A DNA stretch of 64,000 bases from Paenibacillus sp. FSL R5-0623 (GCF_037974265.1 NZ_CP150233.1:1798001-1862000), one strand, 5' to 3'; positions 53,085 through 63,084 are shown, counted from the stretch's first letter. The notes: generated by a model from the sequence alone, not told the origin. Made by a program: numbers and translations.

Positions 53085-55337
53085 TCAAAAGTTCTCTGAA
53101 TGAAACTCTTTGCGGCGATAATCGTTTGGTGTAACCCCGTTGAACTTTTTGAACATGCGATAGAAGTATGAACTGTTGGTGAATCCCGTCCTCTCGGCAA
53201 TATCGGCAACAGAGTTCTCTGTCTCTACCAGCAGATGCTGGGCCTTGGCTATGCGGGTTTCGTTAATCACGTCCGTGAGCCCTTTCAGGGTGAGCTGTTT
53301 GTAGAGCCTGCTCACATAGATGGGCGACATGCCCAACTCATCTGCGATAGAAGTTAGACATAGATTGGGGTCCGCATAGTCCCGCTCAATAATGCCATTG
53401 ATTTTACGAATCAATTCTTCATGTTTCAGTGTACGTTTCTCCTCCACTTTGGAGCCAAGCTCATCAAACATCCGATAGAAGTGTTCATGTACTTCACTAA
53501 TGTCTTCCGCGTCTTTGACAGGCAGCATTAGACCATCCGAGACTGAATCAAGTGTGAGTTGATTATTCTTCTTGAGGGTATTTCTTACATGGTTCAGTGT
53601 CATCGTCAGATGGGATAAGGCTAGCTGGAAGACGGTAAATGGATATGCGGCTGTCTCGCCGACGATGTCTGCATAGACTTGTTTTGCTTCGCGTGTCTTA
53701 CCTGTCATTAGATGATCGACAAGTTGTCTTTCCTTACCTGCCGGGAATGCGTACTCCTTGGCGTGATACGCCATGATGTCAGAGGTATAGATCAGACAGC
53801 TCGGTCCCATGAACAAACGATGCAGTGAGGCTTCGGCTGATCTGGTATAGGATGCAATACTGTCTTCCAATGAATCTTCTTCCGTGCCGATCGTACAGGA
53901 GATGGAGCATTTCAAATGGGTCATTACAGCTGCCTGCATCATACGTAGCAGTTCTTCGATTCGATTATGGGCAGGTTGCCCAAGTTCATGCTTTTCAGCT
54001 TTTTCATTGAAAATGAGTGTGATCAGATCACCGCCCATGTCCACAGCTTCCGAATTGTAGTGGAGATCGGCTGTCTCGGTGCATATGTTCATCATGGCGT
54101 ATTTTACAAGTTGGGTCTCATCACGATACGTTTCGCAGAATTCGGTAAAATGGTCAATACGCAGCAATACCAGTCTGGATGCACGCTGAACATCAATGGA
54201 AGAACCATAGAACTTCATCCGTTCTTCCAGCATACCTCCAGTTACTATTTCGCGGCCCTGCAGTGCCCCTCGCAGAAAATCCTGCCGTAACAAATGAAGA
54301 CTGCCACGTCGCTCTGCTTCCATCACACGTAAACGAACAAGCACCTTATCAATAGGGTGATATAGTTTTCGGGACACAAGGTAAGAGAGCAGCAACCCTG
54401 CGAACAGAAGTCCAACACAAAACAGAACGGTATGTGTGCGCATACTCCGTATATCTGATGTAATCAGATCATAAGGTGTTATTCTCACATAACGCCAACC
54501 CAGGTCATCGGGAGCGGTATAGGTGATGAGAGATTTTTCTCCGTCGACCTTCTCGGTAAAGTAAGCTGACTGCTCCGTATCCTGCATAATTGGCTTCATA
54601 AAAGCTTCGCTGGAGAGATTTTTCATCAATGCACGGTCGCCAAAGTCAGATAAAAGGTCTCCATTCTCATTCACGATAAAGGTTTTGCCTGGTTGATCCA
54701 CAGCATTCATATTTGGACTGAGCCAATCATCCTTGATATTAACGATGACAGCATAGTTTAGCTTCGCGTTATCATTGATCGTGTCGTAACAGAGATAGGT
54801 GTAGCTGTTAACCTCTGTTGCTTCGGTAGAGCCGACCTGATATGTACGCGGGATCGGGACAAAAGGTTTATAGTCATGGAAGTGTTGGAGGATGCTTGTA
54901 ATCCCCTGATCGTCGATCTCCGAGATGGACTGCTGCCCATTACGCACGTTGGAACTAATAAAGAATTCATTACTTTTGGAGTTATATACATAGATGGATT
55001 CTATAAAAGGAAGGGACATGCGGTAGTTGTCTAGTTGCTCCATCGCCGATGTGATCTCATAAATATTTGGTTTGGAATAGAGCAGTAATGAAGAGATGGT
55101 GTAGTCCTGATAAATCTGATATGACAATGATTTCGCAGTCTCCGTCATTTTGGCTACTTCACGGCTGGTTTGAGTAAGACTGTTCATATCTGTACGATAC
55201 ACCTGGCGAAGCGCAATCCGATTATAGTTGACGTACAAAATAGAAGAAGCCACAAGCAAGGTAGCGACCGTACTGATAATAATGCCGATAAGAATCCGTG
55301 TGAAGACCTTCTGACTGTCCTCTGAACGTTTACGCAT
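53085..55337 (-). CDS. Membrane-bound AraC family regulator with extracellular sensor
   Basis: 750 residues from the ATG at 55337, behind GAGGGGGAAG. An N-terminal membrane segment (about 15-37) and a second (about 300-320) flank an extracellular sensor of the Cache type (LYSKPNIYEITSAMEQL, then ESIYVYNSKSNEFFIS). A cytoplasmic region of about 350 residues precedes a C-terminal AraC domain (LTSIADELGMSPIYVSRLY, then SVADIAERTGFTNSSYFYRMF). Such single-protein sensor-regulators are common in Paenibacillus next to sugar ABC operons. It is divergent from the permease operon at 55746 and probably activates it in response to an external oligosaccharide. Confidence 0.9.
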   Translation of the reverse strand: MRKRSEDSQKVFTRILIGIIISTVATLLVASSILYVNYNRIALRQVYRTDMNSLTQTSREVAKMTETAKSLSYQIYQDYTISSLLLYSKPNIYEITSAMEQLDNYRMSLPFIESIYVYNSKSNEFFISSNVRNGQQSISEIDDQGITSILQHFHDYKPFVPIPRTYQVGSTEATEVNSYTYLCYDTINDNAKLNYAVIVNIKDDWLSPNMNAVDQPGKTFIVNENGDLLSDFGDRALMKNLSSEAFMKPIMQDTEQSAYFTEKVDGEKSLITYTAPDDLGWRYVRITPYDLITSDIRSMRTHTVLFCVGLLFAGLLLSYLVSRKLYHPIDKVLVRLRVMEAERRGSLHLLRQDFLRGALQGREIVTGGMLEERMKFYGSSIDVQRASRLVLLRIDHFTEFCETYRDETQLVKYAMMNICTETADLHYNSEAVDMGGDLITLIFNEKAEKHELGQPAHNRIEELLRMMQAAVMTHLKCSISCTIGTEEDSLEDSIASYTRSAEASLHRLFMGPSCLIYTSDIMAYHAKEYAFPAGKERQLVDHLMTGKTREAKQVYADIVGETAAYPFTVFQLALSHLTMTLNHVRNTLKKNNQLTLDSVSDGLMLPVKDAEDISEVHEHFYRMFDELGSKVEEKRTLKHEELIRKINGIIERDYADPNLCLTSIADELGMSPIYVSRLYKQLTLKGLTDVINETRIAKAQHLLVETENSVADIAERTGFTNSSYFYRMFKKFNGVTPNDYRRKEFHSENF

Positions 55338-55745
55338 TCTTCTTCCCCCTCGGACCTCCTGTTTTGGGTGAACAACATAGAACTTCATATACATACGTTA
55401 GGCTTCATATATGGATGAGCAGAAGAGCAAGAGTATCTTGAATTATATATTATGTATGCGTTTACATCAATGCTGGACAGGCTGTTTTGCCTGTTTTCTC
55501 TACAGAAAGTTCAACTTTCGCTGGATTGTTCACTAGGTGTAGCCTATGCACGATATCAATATTTGTGAACGGATGTGTGTGGATGTCTATTCATTTCATG
55601 GTTCGTTCATTTTGTTCATAGTTCATTTCGCAGAATCGTTCATTTTCTGAAGGGAAGCTTCAGTATCCGTGAGTGAAGAGAGCATCTACAATTAAAAGAG
55701 AGCTCCACCACGCAGCACCGCAAGAAATTCGGGAGGGATCGAGCC
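55338..55745. other. Divergent regulatory region of the second sugar locus
   Basis: About 400 bases between the AraC sensor gene and the permease operon. It contains a cre-like site (55453-55466) in an AT-rich stretch. The tail near 55620-55660 repeats GTTCATTT-like short motifs (GTTCATTT, GTTCATAGTTCATTTCG, CGTTCATTTTC), which may be AraC half-sites. No gene was found. Confidence 0.5.
55453..55466. promoter_or_regulatory. cre-like site (CcpA operator candidate)
   Basis: TGTATGCGTTTACA matches the consensus TGWAANCGNTNWCA at all but one position. Its place between the divergent regulator and transporter genes fits carbon catabolite repression of the locus. Confidence 0.6.
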
Positions 55746-56651
55746 ATGCTTAAAGAATTGAACAAAAACAAAATCATGTTTCTGATGCTGTTGCCCACGC
55801 TGATCTTTTTTCTGATTAACTCGTATTTTCCGATGGTCGGCATCTATTATGCATTCACCCGGTATGATTTTGAAGGCGGATTATTTGGCAGTCCATTTGT
55901 CGGTCTGGAGAACTTTAAGTTCCTATGGCAATCCGGAATGTTGCTCAAGCTCACAACCAATACCGTGGGTTACAATCTCGCCTTCATTATATTAGGAAAC
56001 GGTCTGGCGATCTTCTGTGCGATTATGCTTAGCGAGATCAGGGGCAGGTTATTCAAAAAAATCACGCAATCCGTCATGTTCTTGCCGTATTTCATCTCAT
56101 TTGTACTATTAAGTGTAATCGCTTACAACATGTTTAACTACGAGTCGGGTTTTGTGAACACGGTGCTCAAACGTTTTGAGGCCGGCCCGGTCGACATCTA
56201 TAACACACCCTGGATCTGGGTGTTCCTGATCATCATCTTTTATCTATGGAAAAATCTTGGATACAGCATGGTCATCTATCTGGCCGCCATAACGGGGATC
56301 AGTGACGAGTATTATGAAGCCGCCCGGATGGACGGGGCCAATATATTTCAGCGGATCTGGTACATTACGGTACCGATGCTGAAGCCAACCTTTGTCATAT
56401 TGTTGTTGTTCTCACTCGGCAGCATTATGAAGGGGCAGTTTGACCTGTTCTATCAACTGATCGGTAACAACGGGGTACTGTACAACGCTACAGATATTAT
56501 TGATACGTATGTGTATCGTTCACTGAAAGTAACGTTTGATATCGGGATGGCAACGGCTGCGGGTCTGTATCAGTCCTTGTTTGGATTCATTTTGATCATG
56601 ACCGTCAACTATATTATCCGCAAAGTAAATGAGGACTATGCCTTGTTCTAG
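55746..56651 (+). CDS. Sugar ABC transporter permease, LplB type
   Basis: 301 residues, ATG at 55746 behind GGGAGGG. Six hydrophobic segments and the EAA loop YEAARMDGANIFQRIW. The N-terminal MLLPTLIFFLINSYFPMVGIYYAF and the QSVMFLPYFISFVLL segment are typical of LplB/YteP-type permeases for complex oligosaccharides. Its partner starts 30 bases downstream. No ATPase gene lies in the operon, so a shared MsmX-type ATPase is likely. Confidence 0.93.
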   Translation: MLKELNKNKIMFLMLLPTLIFFLINSYFPMVGIYYAFTRYDFEGGLFGSPFVGLENFKFLWQSGMLLKLTTNTVGYNLAFIILGNGLAIFCAIMLSEIRGRLFKKITQSVMFLPYFISFVLLSVIAYNMFNYESGFVNTVLKRFEAGPVDIYNTPWIWVFLIIIFYLWKNLGYSMVIYLAAITGISDEYYEAARMDGANIFQRIWYITVPMLKPTFVILLLFSLGSIMKGQFDLFYQLIGNNGVLYNATDIIDTYVYRSLKVTFDIGMATAAGLYQSLFGFILIMTVNYIIRKVNEDYALF

Positions 56652-56681
56652 AACGCCCGCAGGGCAGGAGGGAGAACGATC

Positions 56682-57611
56682 ATGAACACGCCAATGAATA
56701 CTCACACTCGTACGAATACTCGTCTCAGAGATTCGGAATTCACTTTCATGTTTCAACTGATTTCCTACAGCTTCATCATCATTTTATCAATCATGTGCTT
56801 GCTACCGTTTCTGCTGATTCTATCCGGTTCATTCAGCAGCAACGAGTCCATTGTGAGGAATGGTTATCACCTCTTTCCAACGGACTTTTCCCTGGAAGGT
56901 TACAAAATGGTGTTCAAATTCCCGACTCAGGTACTCAAGGCTTATGGGGTAACGGTCTTTACAACGGTGGTGGGAACTACGCTAGGGCTGTTCCTCATCA
57001 CGATGGCCGGATTTGTGCTCCAGCGTAAGGATTTTAAATATCGGAACACATTCTCGTTTTTTATCTACTTCACAACCCTGTTTGGTGGGGGGCTTGTACC
57101 TTGGTACATTATGCTTGCGAACTACTTCAATCTCACAGATACGTACACCGTACTGATTTTCCCGGGGTTGATGACGCCATTCCTCATTATCCTGATGAAA
57201 AACTTCATTCGCTCGGCAGTGCCGGATGAATTGATTGAGTCCGCCAAAATTGATGGAGCGAATGACTTCCGCATCTATGTCAGCATTGTGTTGAAACTGG
57301 CGATGCCTGGTATCGCCACCGTAGGTCTGTTTCTGGCACTGGGTTACTGGAATGACTGGTTTACCTCATCCCTCTTCATTAACAACCCGGATATGTACCA
57401 ACTGCAATTTTATCTCTACAACACGATGAACACGATTACATTCATTGACCAGATGGCGATTGGCACAGGGATCACACTCAGTCAGGAAGTGCCTACCGAA
57501 TCAACCAAGATGGCAATGGCTATCGTTGTAACGGGACCGATTTTGTTCCTGTATCCGTTTGTACAACGTTATTTTGTTAAAGGACTCACCATTGGTGCAG
57601 TGAAAGGTTAG
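56682..57611 (+). CDS. Carbohydrate ABC transporter permease, YtcP/LplC type
   Basis: 309 residues, ATG at 56682 behind GGGAGAACG. A hydrophilic N-terminus of about 20 residues is followed by six membrane segments; the EAA loop reads IESAKIDGANDFRIY. FFIYFTTLFGGGLVPWY is characteristic of the YtcP/LplC group. It follows its partner in the same operon and precedes the binding protein gene by about 105 bases. Confidence 0.93.
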   Translation: MNTPMNTHTRTNTRLRDSEFTFMFQLISYSFIIILSIMCLLPFLLILSGSFSSNESIVRNGYHLFPTDFSLEGYKMVFKFPTQVLKAYGVTVFTTVVGTTLGLFLITMAGFVLQRKDFKYRNTFSFFIYFTTLFGGGLVPWYIMLANYFNLTDTYTVLIFPGLMTPFLIILMKNFIRSAVPDELIESAKIDGANDFRIYVSIVLKLAMPGIATVGLFLALGYWNDWFTSSLFINNPDMYQLQFYLYNTMNTITFIDQMAIGTGITLSQEVPTESTKMAMAIVVTGPILFLYPFVQRYFVKGLTIGAVKG

Positions 57612-57717
57612 AACGTGAACGCGCTGTGGGCGTCAGGCTACTGATATCATTTCAGGTCTGAAACATGGCGAGTCTGCGCTAACATATAAAGGTTCACCAC
57701 AAAAAGGGAGGATGCGT

Positions 57718-59265
57718 ATGCGTAACAAAACAATTCGGCACCTGTCTCTGGTACTTGCCCTGATGTTGTTCGCCGGGGTACTTGCCGCATGTAATAACGG
57801 TTCGGGGGGATCGACGCAAGGAAGTGAGCAGGGAGGAACATCCGGGAACAAAGGCGAGAAAGTCACGCTTCAATTTTACATGCTTGGGGATGCTCCGAAA
57901 GATCTGCCTGTTATTGAATCCGAGATCAATAAGCTGGCGGAGGCTGATCTGAACGTCAATGTGAAATTCAACTACACCTCATGGACCGACTGGGATCAAA
58001 AATATAAACTGCTGCTGTCTTCCGGACAGCCAATCGATCTGATCTTCACAGCGGATTGGACATTCTACCAGTCCTATGCCAAGAAGGGCGCGTTCCTGCC
58101 ACTGGATGAAATGTTGCCTACAGCAGCGCCAGCACTGAAAGCTCATGTCCCTGATGATATGTGGGATGCTGTCAAAATCAATGACAAAATCTATACTGTT
58201 CCATCCACTTGGATTGAGTATGTAACGGAGGGAATTGCGTACCGTGAGGACTTGCGCGAGAAGTACAATCTTCCAAAACCGGAATCCTTGGAAACGCTTG
58301 AAGCATATCTGGAGGGCATCAAAGCCAACGAACCTAATATTATTCCGATTGCGGATAGCAATGCCAACCATACCCATGGTATTCGTCAATTGACATCCAA
58401 GCTGGTTAATACAGCAGGTCAACTTCCATATGGACTGGATATTATGTATGACACACCATCAACCGTGACGTCCTATTGGGGATCCGCGCAACACCTGGAA
58501 GACCTGAAAACATACAAACGTTGGATGGACAAAGGATTTTTCCCGAAAAACGTACTGAATGTAAAAGATACATCCAACTCGTTGCTGCAAAATGGAAAAG
58601 CGGCTGTTGTTCTGTCCGGGGAAAACCCTAACAAATTTAATGCAGATGTAATCAAGGTACAGTCTACGCATCCAGATTGGAAACTGGCTTATTTCCCTTA
58701 CCCGAATGCGAAAGGGTTTGCACAACCGGTTCACCCGATCCACAATGGTTTTGCGATTCCGCGTAGCAGTAAAAACCCGGAAAAAGCATTGGCATTCTAT
58801 GAGAAACTTGTGACAGACAAACGATATAATTGGTTGACTGAATACGGTATTGAAGGCAAAAACTTCGAGGTAGATAATGGATACTACAAAATGGTCGGAG
58901 ATGCACAAACAAACGGCTTCCCGCGTGAGGGCATGAATGGCTGGGCTTGGCGTAATCCGGAATTCATGCTCTATGATAAAACCTTTGATGATGTCCTGAC
59001 CATGTTTGAGGATCTCGACAAAATTAAAAAGCCGGATATCTTTACAGGATTTGCTGAAGACTGGACTCCGTACCAAGCCGAGAAGGCTGCATTGGAGCAA
59101 GTGGAAAAACAATATTTGTATCCGCTTAATGTAGGTTTGGTGGCAGACGTAGAGGCTGGATTGAACACATTTATGGAGAAGGCTAAACAAGCAGGATTGG
59201 AAAAAATTCAGGCAGATTACACCAAGCAGTGGCAGGAGTACTTGAAGTCTACAGGCATACAATAG
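57718..59265 (+). CDS. Sugar ABC transporter substrate-binding lipoprotein, LplA type
   Basis: 515 residues from the ATG at 57718, six bases after GGGAGG; the ATG at 57712 adjoins that site. The signal peptide ends in the lipobox LAAC, followed by a Gly/Ser linker. The mature part has the LplA-type features: VTLQFYMLGDAPKD at its start, LIFTADWTFYQSYAKKGAF, and NGFAIPRSSKNPEKALAFYE. The length and the C-terminal DUF3502-like segment (YTKQWQEYLKS) agree with oligosaccharide binding proteins of about 500 residues. It closes the operon. Confidence 0.92.
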   Translation: MRNKTIRHLSLVLALMLFAGVLAACNNGSGGSTQGSEQGGTSGNKGEKVTLQFYMLGDAPKDLPVIESEINKLAEADLNVNVKFNYTSWTDWDQKYKLLLSSGQPIDLIFTADWTFYQSYAKKGAFLPLDEMLPTAAPALKAHVPDDMWDAVKINDKIYTVPSTWIEYVTEGIAYREDLREKYNLPKPESLETLEAYLEGIKANEPNIIPIADSNANHTHGIRQLTSKLVNTAGQLPYGLDIMYDTPSTVTSYWGSAQHLEDLKTYKRWMDKGFFPKNVLNVKDTSNSLLQNGKAAVVLSGENPNKFNADVIKVQSTHPDWKLAYFPYPNAKGFAQPVHPIHNGFAIPRSSKNPEKALAFYEKLVTDKRYNWLTEYGIEGKNFEVDNGYYKMVGDAQTNGFPREGMNGWAWRNPEFMLYDKTFDDVLTMFEDLDKIKKPDIFTGFAEDWTPYQAEKAALEQVEKQYLYPLNVGLVADVEAGLNTFMEKAKQAGLEKIQADYTKQWQEYLKSTGIQ

Positions 59266-59286
59266 TTTGTACTTTCCTTCATAAAG

Positions 59287-59318
59287 AAAAGGTGTCTTCG
59301 GATTCGAAGGCACCTTTT
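59287..59318 (+). terminator. Terminator of the second sugar ABC operon
   Basis: AAAAGGTGTCTTCG, loop GATT, CGAAGGCACCTTTT: a 14-bp stem with one G-U pair, 21 bases after the stop. Confidence 0.9.
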
Positions 59319-59405
59319 CAATGTGGTTGCAGGCTTGTTTGAAGCCGTTGGTTAGAGGCTTGATTAGACGAAGAATACGGGAAGCAACATCCTAATGGGA
59401 TAAAT

Positions 59406-60557
59406 TCATAAACGGGCCTCTTCTGCGGATGAAGGACGAACGTCCTCCAGCAGATCGATAATACTTTGAGCACTCTGTAGCGGATGAACCTTGGCGATTT
59501 CCGCCAGATGACGTTTGCGTTTACGTACAACATCCGGGTAGTGATGCAACAGCTTGTTCATCCATTTGACCACTACGTCGAGCGATGTTATGGGTTCTCC
59601 CAACCCTCTTGCGGTAAAATAGTGGACGTTTTCTTCTTCCTGACCAGGTATAGGGTTGTGGAACAACATTGGAATTCCTTTGGCAAAGCCTTCGCTGCAT
59701 GTCATTCCCCCAGGTTTGGTGATCAGCAGGTCGGATACTTCCATCAATTTGTCCACTTCGTTGGTGTATCCCAAAATATGAATGTTTTCTTTGCGATACA
59801 TGGGGTTCTGTTCCATGCTGATCCGTACTTTATCATTGCGACCCAGACAAAAAATGATCTGAATATCTTCATGCCAGCGTGTCAGCAACGGATGGACCAG
59901 CTTGTCGCTGAGCATTCCCCAACCGCCGCCCATCACCAGTACGGTGGGCATGTTCTTGAGGTTGAATCTGCTTCTAATCTCTTCTCGCCCGGGATGCTCC
60001 CAGAAATTTGGATGCACCGGAATGCCCGTGACTCGAATGTTGTCTGTAGGTACGCCGCGTAGCATTAGTTTGGACTTAACCTCATCTGAAGAAACCAGAT
60101 AAAGGTCTACTTCACGGTTAATCCACGTCCCATGTGCATCATAGTCGGTGATGACTGTGCATAGGGGAACCTGTACACCCAGACGTTTCAGTCTGGATAT
60201 GACAGCACTTGGAATCGGATGTGTACAGACGATTGCATCGGGACGTAACTGGCGCACAACGCTGCGTGTATGTGTATAGAACAGTTTATGCAGCGCCAGT
60301 GTTGTCAGCCTGTTTAATGATTTTTTATATTGGTGTCTGTATACGTATCCGACAAGTTTGGGTTGGTTGGTAACCGTTTTTTTGTATGCTGTTATAATCA
60401 GAGGTGCAACCTTGGGATTTAAGAAACTTCCCAGTTCAAGCACTTTTGTCTGCACGTCTGGCGAAAGCTTTCGCAAATTGCTGGACAGTGCATAGGCGGC
60501 TTGAGTATGACCCGTACCAAAGCCTTCAGATAATAGTAATACTCTTTTTTTCTCCAC
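59406..60557 (-). CDS. Diacylglycerol glycosyltransferase (MGDG synthase/UgtP type)
   Basis: 383 residues. The N-terminal Rossmann domain has the MGDG-synthase marks SEGFGTGHTQAA and VCTHPIPSAVISRL, with VITDYDAHGTWI. The C-terminal half has VMGGGWGM and the donor-binding ITKPGGMTCSE, then FHNPIPGQEEENV. Enzymes of this GT28-like group transfer sugar from a UDP-sugar to diacylglycerol and supply membrane glycolipid, or the anchor of lipoteichoic acid. It is similar to UgtP in layout, but the donor is not certain. It lies 50 bases downstream of the PAP2 gene on the same strand; both act on lipids. Confidence 0.88.
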   Translation of the reverse strand: MEKKRVLLLSEGFGTGHTQAAYALSSNLRKLSPDVQTKVLELGSFLNPKVAPLIITAYKKTVTNQPKLVGYVYRHQYKKSLNRLTTLALHKLFYTHTRSVVRQLRPDAIVCTHPIPSAVISRLKRLGVQVPLCTVITDYDAHGTWINREVDLYLVSSDEVKSKLMLRGVPTDNIRVTGIPVHPNFWEHPGREEIRSRFNLKNMPTVLVMGGGWGMLSDKLVHPLLTRWHEDIQIIFCLGRNDKVRISMEQNPMYRKENIHILGYTNEVDKLMEVSDLLITKPGGMTCSEGFAKGIPMLFHNPIPGQEEENVHYFTARGLGEPITSLDVVVKWMNKLLHHYPDVVRKRKRHLAEIAKVHPLQSAQSIIDLLEDVRPSSAEEARL

Positions 60558-60607
60558 GCTTGCTTCACCTGTTCCTGCTAGGTTTTTCTGAGTCTAACAT
60601 ATCGGCT

Positions 60608-61135
60608 TTAAGACCAGAATGCAACTGTTGCAAGTGCGACTAAAGTACCTATTGTGGCACCTGCCAGAACATCGGAAGGATAGTGTAATCCCAGATAAAT
60701 TCGAGAGAATCCGACAATAAGGGCCACAGGCAACAATATTAGCAATAAGATCGGATCAGTGGTCATAAAGGGAACCGTGACCGAAAAAATGGCAGTTGTG
60801 TGTCCTGAAGGAAACGAGTGATCCGTCAGGGGATTACGGAACGTAATTGTATCCGGCAAGGCCAGATAAGGTCGAATGCGGGGATACAATTTTTTCGCGA
60901 TGGCTACAGGAATGTGGCTGACCGCAAGAGCGATACAAGCCTGGAGTCCTGTTGTGCTCCATGGAGCTGGAGCAAGCAGCCAGATTAACAAGGATATTGC
61001 AATAGATGAAGTTGCTCCACCCAGATGGGTGAAATAATACAGCCAAAAATTCATAAAACGATTATGAAGTCGGCCGTTGATCCACATAAAAACATTTCGA
61101 TCATAATCTTGAAACTTTAAGAATAAACGGCTCAT
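60608..61135 (-). CDS. PAP2 family phosphatase
   Basis: 175 residues with five or six membrane segments. The three phosphatase motifs are complete: KKLYPRIRP, PSGH within DHSFPSGHTTA, and SRIYLGLHYPSD with the catalytic His. Such enzymes dephosphorylate phosphatidic acid, phosphatidylglycerophosphate or undecaprenyl pyrophosphate on the outer face of the membrane. Co-orientation with the diacylglycerol glycosyltransferase gene suggests that it may produce the diacylglycerol acceptor. The start at 61135 lies behind AGGAGG. Confidence 0.9.
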   Translation of the reverse strand: MSRLFLKFQDYDRNVFMWINGRLHNRFMNFWLYYFTHLGGATSSIAISLLIWLLAPAPWSTTGLQACIALAVSHIPVAIAKKLYPRIRPYLALPDTITFRNPLTDHSFPSGHTTAIFSVTVPFMTTDPILLLILLPVALIVGFSRIYLGLHYPSDVLAGATIGTLVALATVAFWS

Positions 61136-61845
61136 ATTGGCCTCCTGCCAGTCAGGCCGCTCGTAATGGCGGCATTATTTCCGGTGATTTTCTGCATCCG
61201 GTTTCGTCCTGATTAGTATATAACCGTTTTTCGTGAACTTGAGGTTATTTCAGGTATATGTTTATCATATTTTTAAATGTTGTCCTTTTCAAGAAGAACC
61301 CATGTAAAGAACGTAAAATTCATGTTAAAGAGTGGATATATACCCATCTTAACTTTTTGACTTCGGTCAGCCAAAAAAGATACAATGATTCAACATGGCT
61401 GAAATGAGGTAAAAAAATGTGAGTTCTGTTTCAAACTTTTTGAGGTCTGTTTGCGTTATTTGTTATAGAGCCTCTGACGAAGAATAACATGCTGATGAAA
61501 AAAGCAGGGACTTTAGAAATAAAAATCAAGTAAACGGCTGAAAATAAGATATAACAGGCATGAATGCGAGGTTGTGGTATCACGAAGTGTCTATTCAGCG
61601 TTTAAAGATCACATTTCTGCTTCAGAAAGTGGAATTGGGGTTTTGACAAATGACTGAAAAGGATACAGAATCGATAAAGCAGCCAACTGATAGCAACCAA
61701 GCTTTGAAACATTGCCTGATATAATCACGTAGTACACAAAAGAACAGGGTCATATTCTGCAGATCAAAAAAAAATAAATTGCAGAATCAGGAAGAGAAAT
61801 GCTTGAGTAAACTGGGTTTTGAAAAAAAGGGGGTAACAGAGAACG
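61136..61845. other. Large intergenic region before the GT2 gene
   Basis: 710 bases between divergent genes. One good promoter (61357-61386) and a weaker TTGACA box (61643-61648) point toward the GT2 gene. A 24-codon ORF (61650-61724) lacks a ribosome site. If the first promoter is used, the leader is about 450 bases, which is long; no known riboswitch was recognised. Confidence 0.5.
61357..61386 (+). promoter_or_regulatory. Sigma-A promoter upstream of the GT2 gene
   Basis: TTGACT (61357-61362), 18-base spacer, TACAAT (61381-61386). Confidence 0.5.
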
Positions 61846-63084
61846 ATGTTGGACGCTATATTCGTCACGATGCAGGTCATTCTGGCACTGCTAGCCGTGT
61901 ACCAATTCACGTTTTCGCTGTTCGGTCTGATTAAGAAAAAGAAAAAGAAACATTATCCGGCGACAAAATCATTCGCTGTACTCGTCGCAGCACACAATGA
62001 GGAACAAGTCATTGGTGCCTTGATGGAGAACTTGAAACAACTTGATTATCCGAAAGATCTGTACGATGTGTTTGTCATCTGTGACAACTGTACGGATGGA
62101 ACGGCTCAAATTGTCAGAGAACATGGATTAAACGCATGTGTACGTACTAATGCCGATTTAAGAGGTAAAGGGTATGCCATCGAATGGATGCTTAAGTACC
62201 TGTGGAAATTGCCACGTCAGTATGACGCAGTTGTTATGTTTGACGCGGATAACCTGGTTGACCGTAACTTCTTGCTTGAGATGAATGATGACTTGAACAA
62301 TGGTTCGCGTGTTATCCAAGGATATATTGATACGAAAAATCCGGAGGATTCCTGGATTACTGCAGCTTACGGTGTTTCTTACTGGTACATCAACCGTCTG
62401 TGGCAGTTGTCTCGTCATAACTTGAATATGGCGAATTTCCTCGGTGGAACCGGAATGTGCTTTGAGACCAACCTGTTGAAGGAAATTGGTTGGGGTGCAA
62501 CAAGTCTGGTTGAGGATCTGGAGTTTACGATGCGCAGTGTGCAACGTAATGTGTATCCTGTTTTCAACTATGACGCCAAAGTATTTGATGAGAAGCCATT
62601 AACATTCAAAGCTTCAGCGAGACAACGTCTGCGCTGGATGCAAGGTCACTTTACAGTTGCGCGTAGATACTTCTTCCCGCTGCTATGGCAGTCCATTAAG
62701 GAAAGAAGCCTGGTGAAATTTGACCTTGCTATCTACGGAGCCAATGTCTATGTGGTGTTGCTTACGTTCCTGATGACGGCTGTGATGTGGGTAGACATGG
62801 CTATATTCAGTGGTCCGCACATTGCTAATATTTATGGATACTTCCCTTTATGGGTTGGGTTCGTGGCTATTGGTTTGAACATTCTGACGTTCCTGTTGTC
62901 CATGGCGCTGGAGAAGGTTACCTTTGCCAAAGTTTATCTATATCTGATTTTGTTCCCGATCTACCTGCTGTCTTGGTACCCGATTACGTTCTACGCTTTC
63001 TTTACGCAGAACAACAAACAGTGGAGCCACACTCAACATACACGTGTTGTACGGTTGGATGAGGTGCAAAGCAAACAAGGGTAA
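61846..63084 (+). CDS. Family 2 glycosyltransferase, membrane-bound, processive type
   Basis: 412 residues. An N-terminal membrane segment and basic stretch (KKKKKK) are followed by a GT-A domain: VAAHNEEQVIG, the metal-binding FDADN, SLVEDLEF with the general base Asp, and the product-binding RQRLRW. Three or more C-terminal membrane segments follow (VYVVLLTFLMTAVMW and onward). QxxRW-type enzymes make chains such as hyaluronan, poly-GlcNAc or glucan, but short products also occur. GGGGGT precedes the ATG. No export or modifying partner lies adjacent, so the product is unknown. Confidence 0.88.
   Translation: MLDAIFVTMQVILALLAVYQFTFSLFGLIKKKKKKHYPATKSFAVLVAAHNEEQVIGALMENLKQLDYPKDLYDVFVICDNCTDGTAQIVREHGLNACVRTNADLRGKGYAIEWMLKYLWKLPRQYDAVVMFDADNLVDRNFLLEMNDDLNNGSRVIQGYIDTKNPEDSWITAAYGVSYWYINRLWQLSRHNLNMANFLGGTGMCFETNLLKEIGWGATSLVEDLEFTMRSVQRNVYPVFNYDAKVFDEKPLTFKASARQRLRWMQGHFTVARRYFFPLLWQSIKERSLVKFDLAIYGANVYVVLLTFLMTAVMWVDMAIFSGPHIANIYGYFPLWVGFVAIGLNILTFLLSMALEKVTFAKVYLYLILFPIYLLSWYPITFYAFFTQNNKQWSHTQHTRVVRLDEVQSKQG

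Noticed and set aside
58459..59313. 284-codon frame on the minus strand opposite the LplA-type gene
   Set aside because: Rich in Cys, Phe and His as expected for an antisense shadow; no start site.
61650..61724. 24-codon ATG frame before the GT2 gene
   Set aside because: No ribosome site; composition unremarkable.
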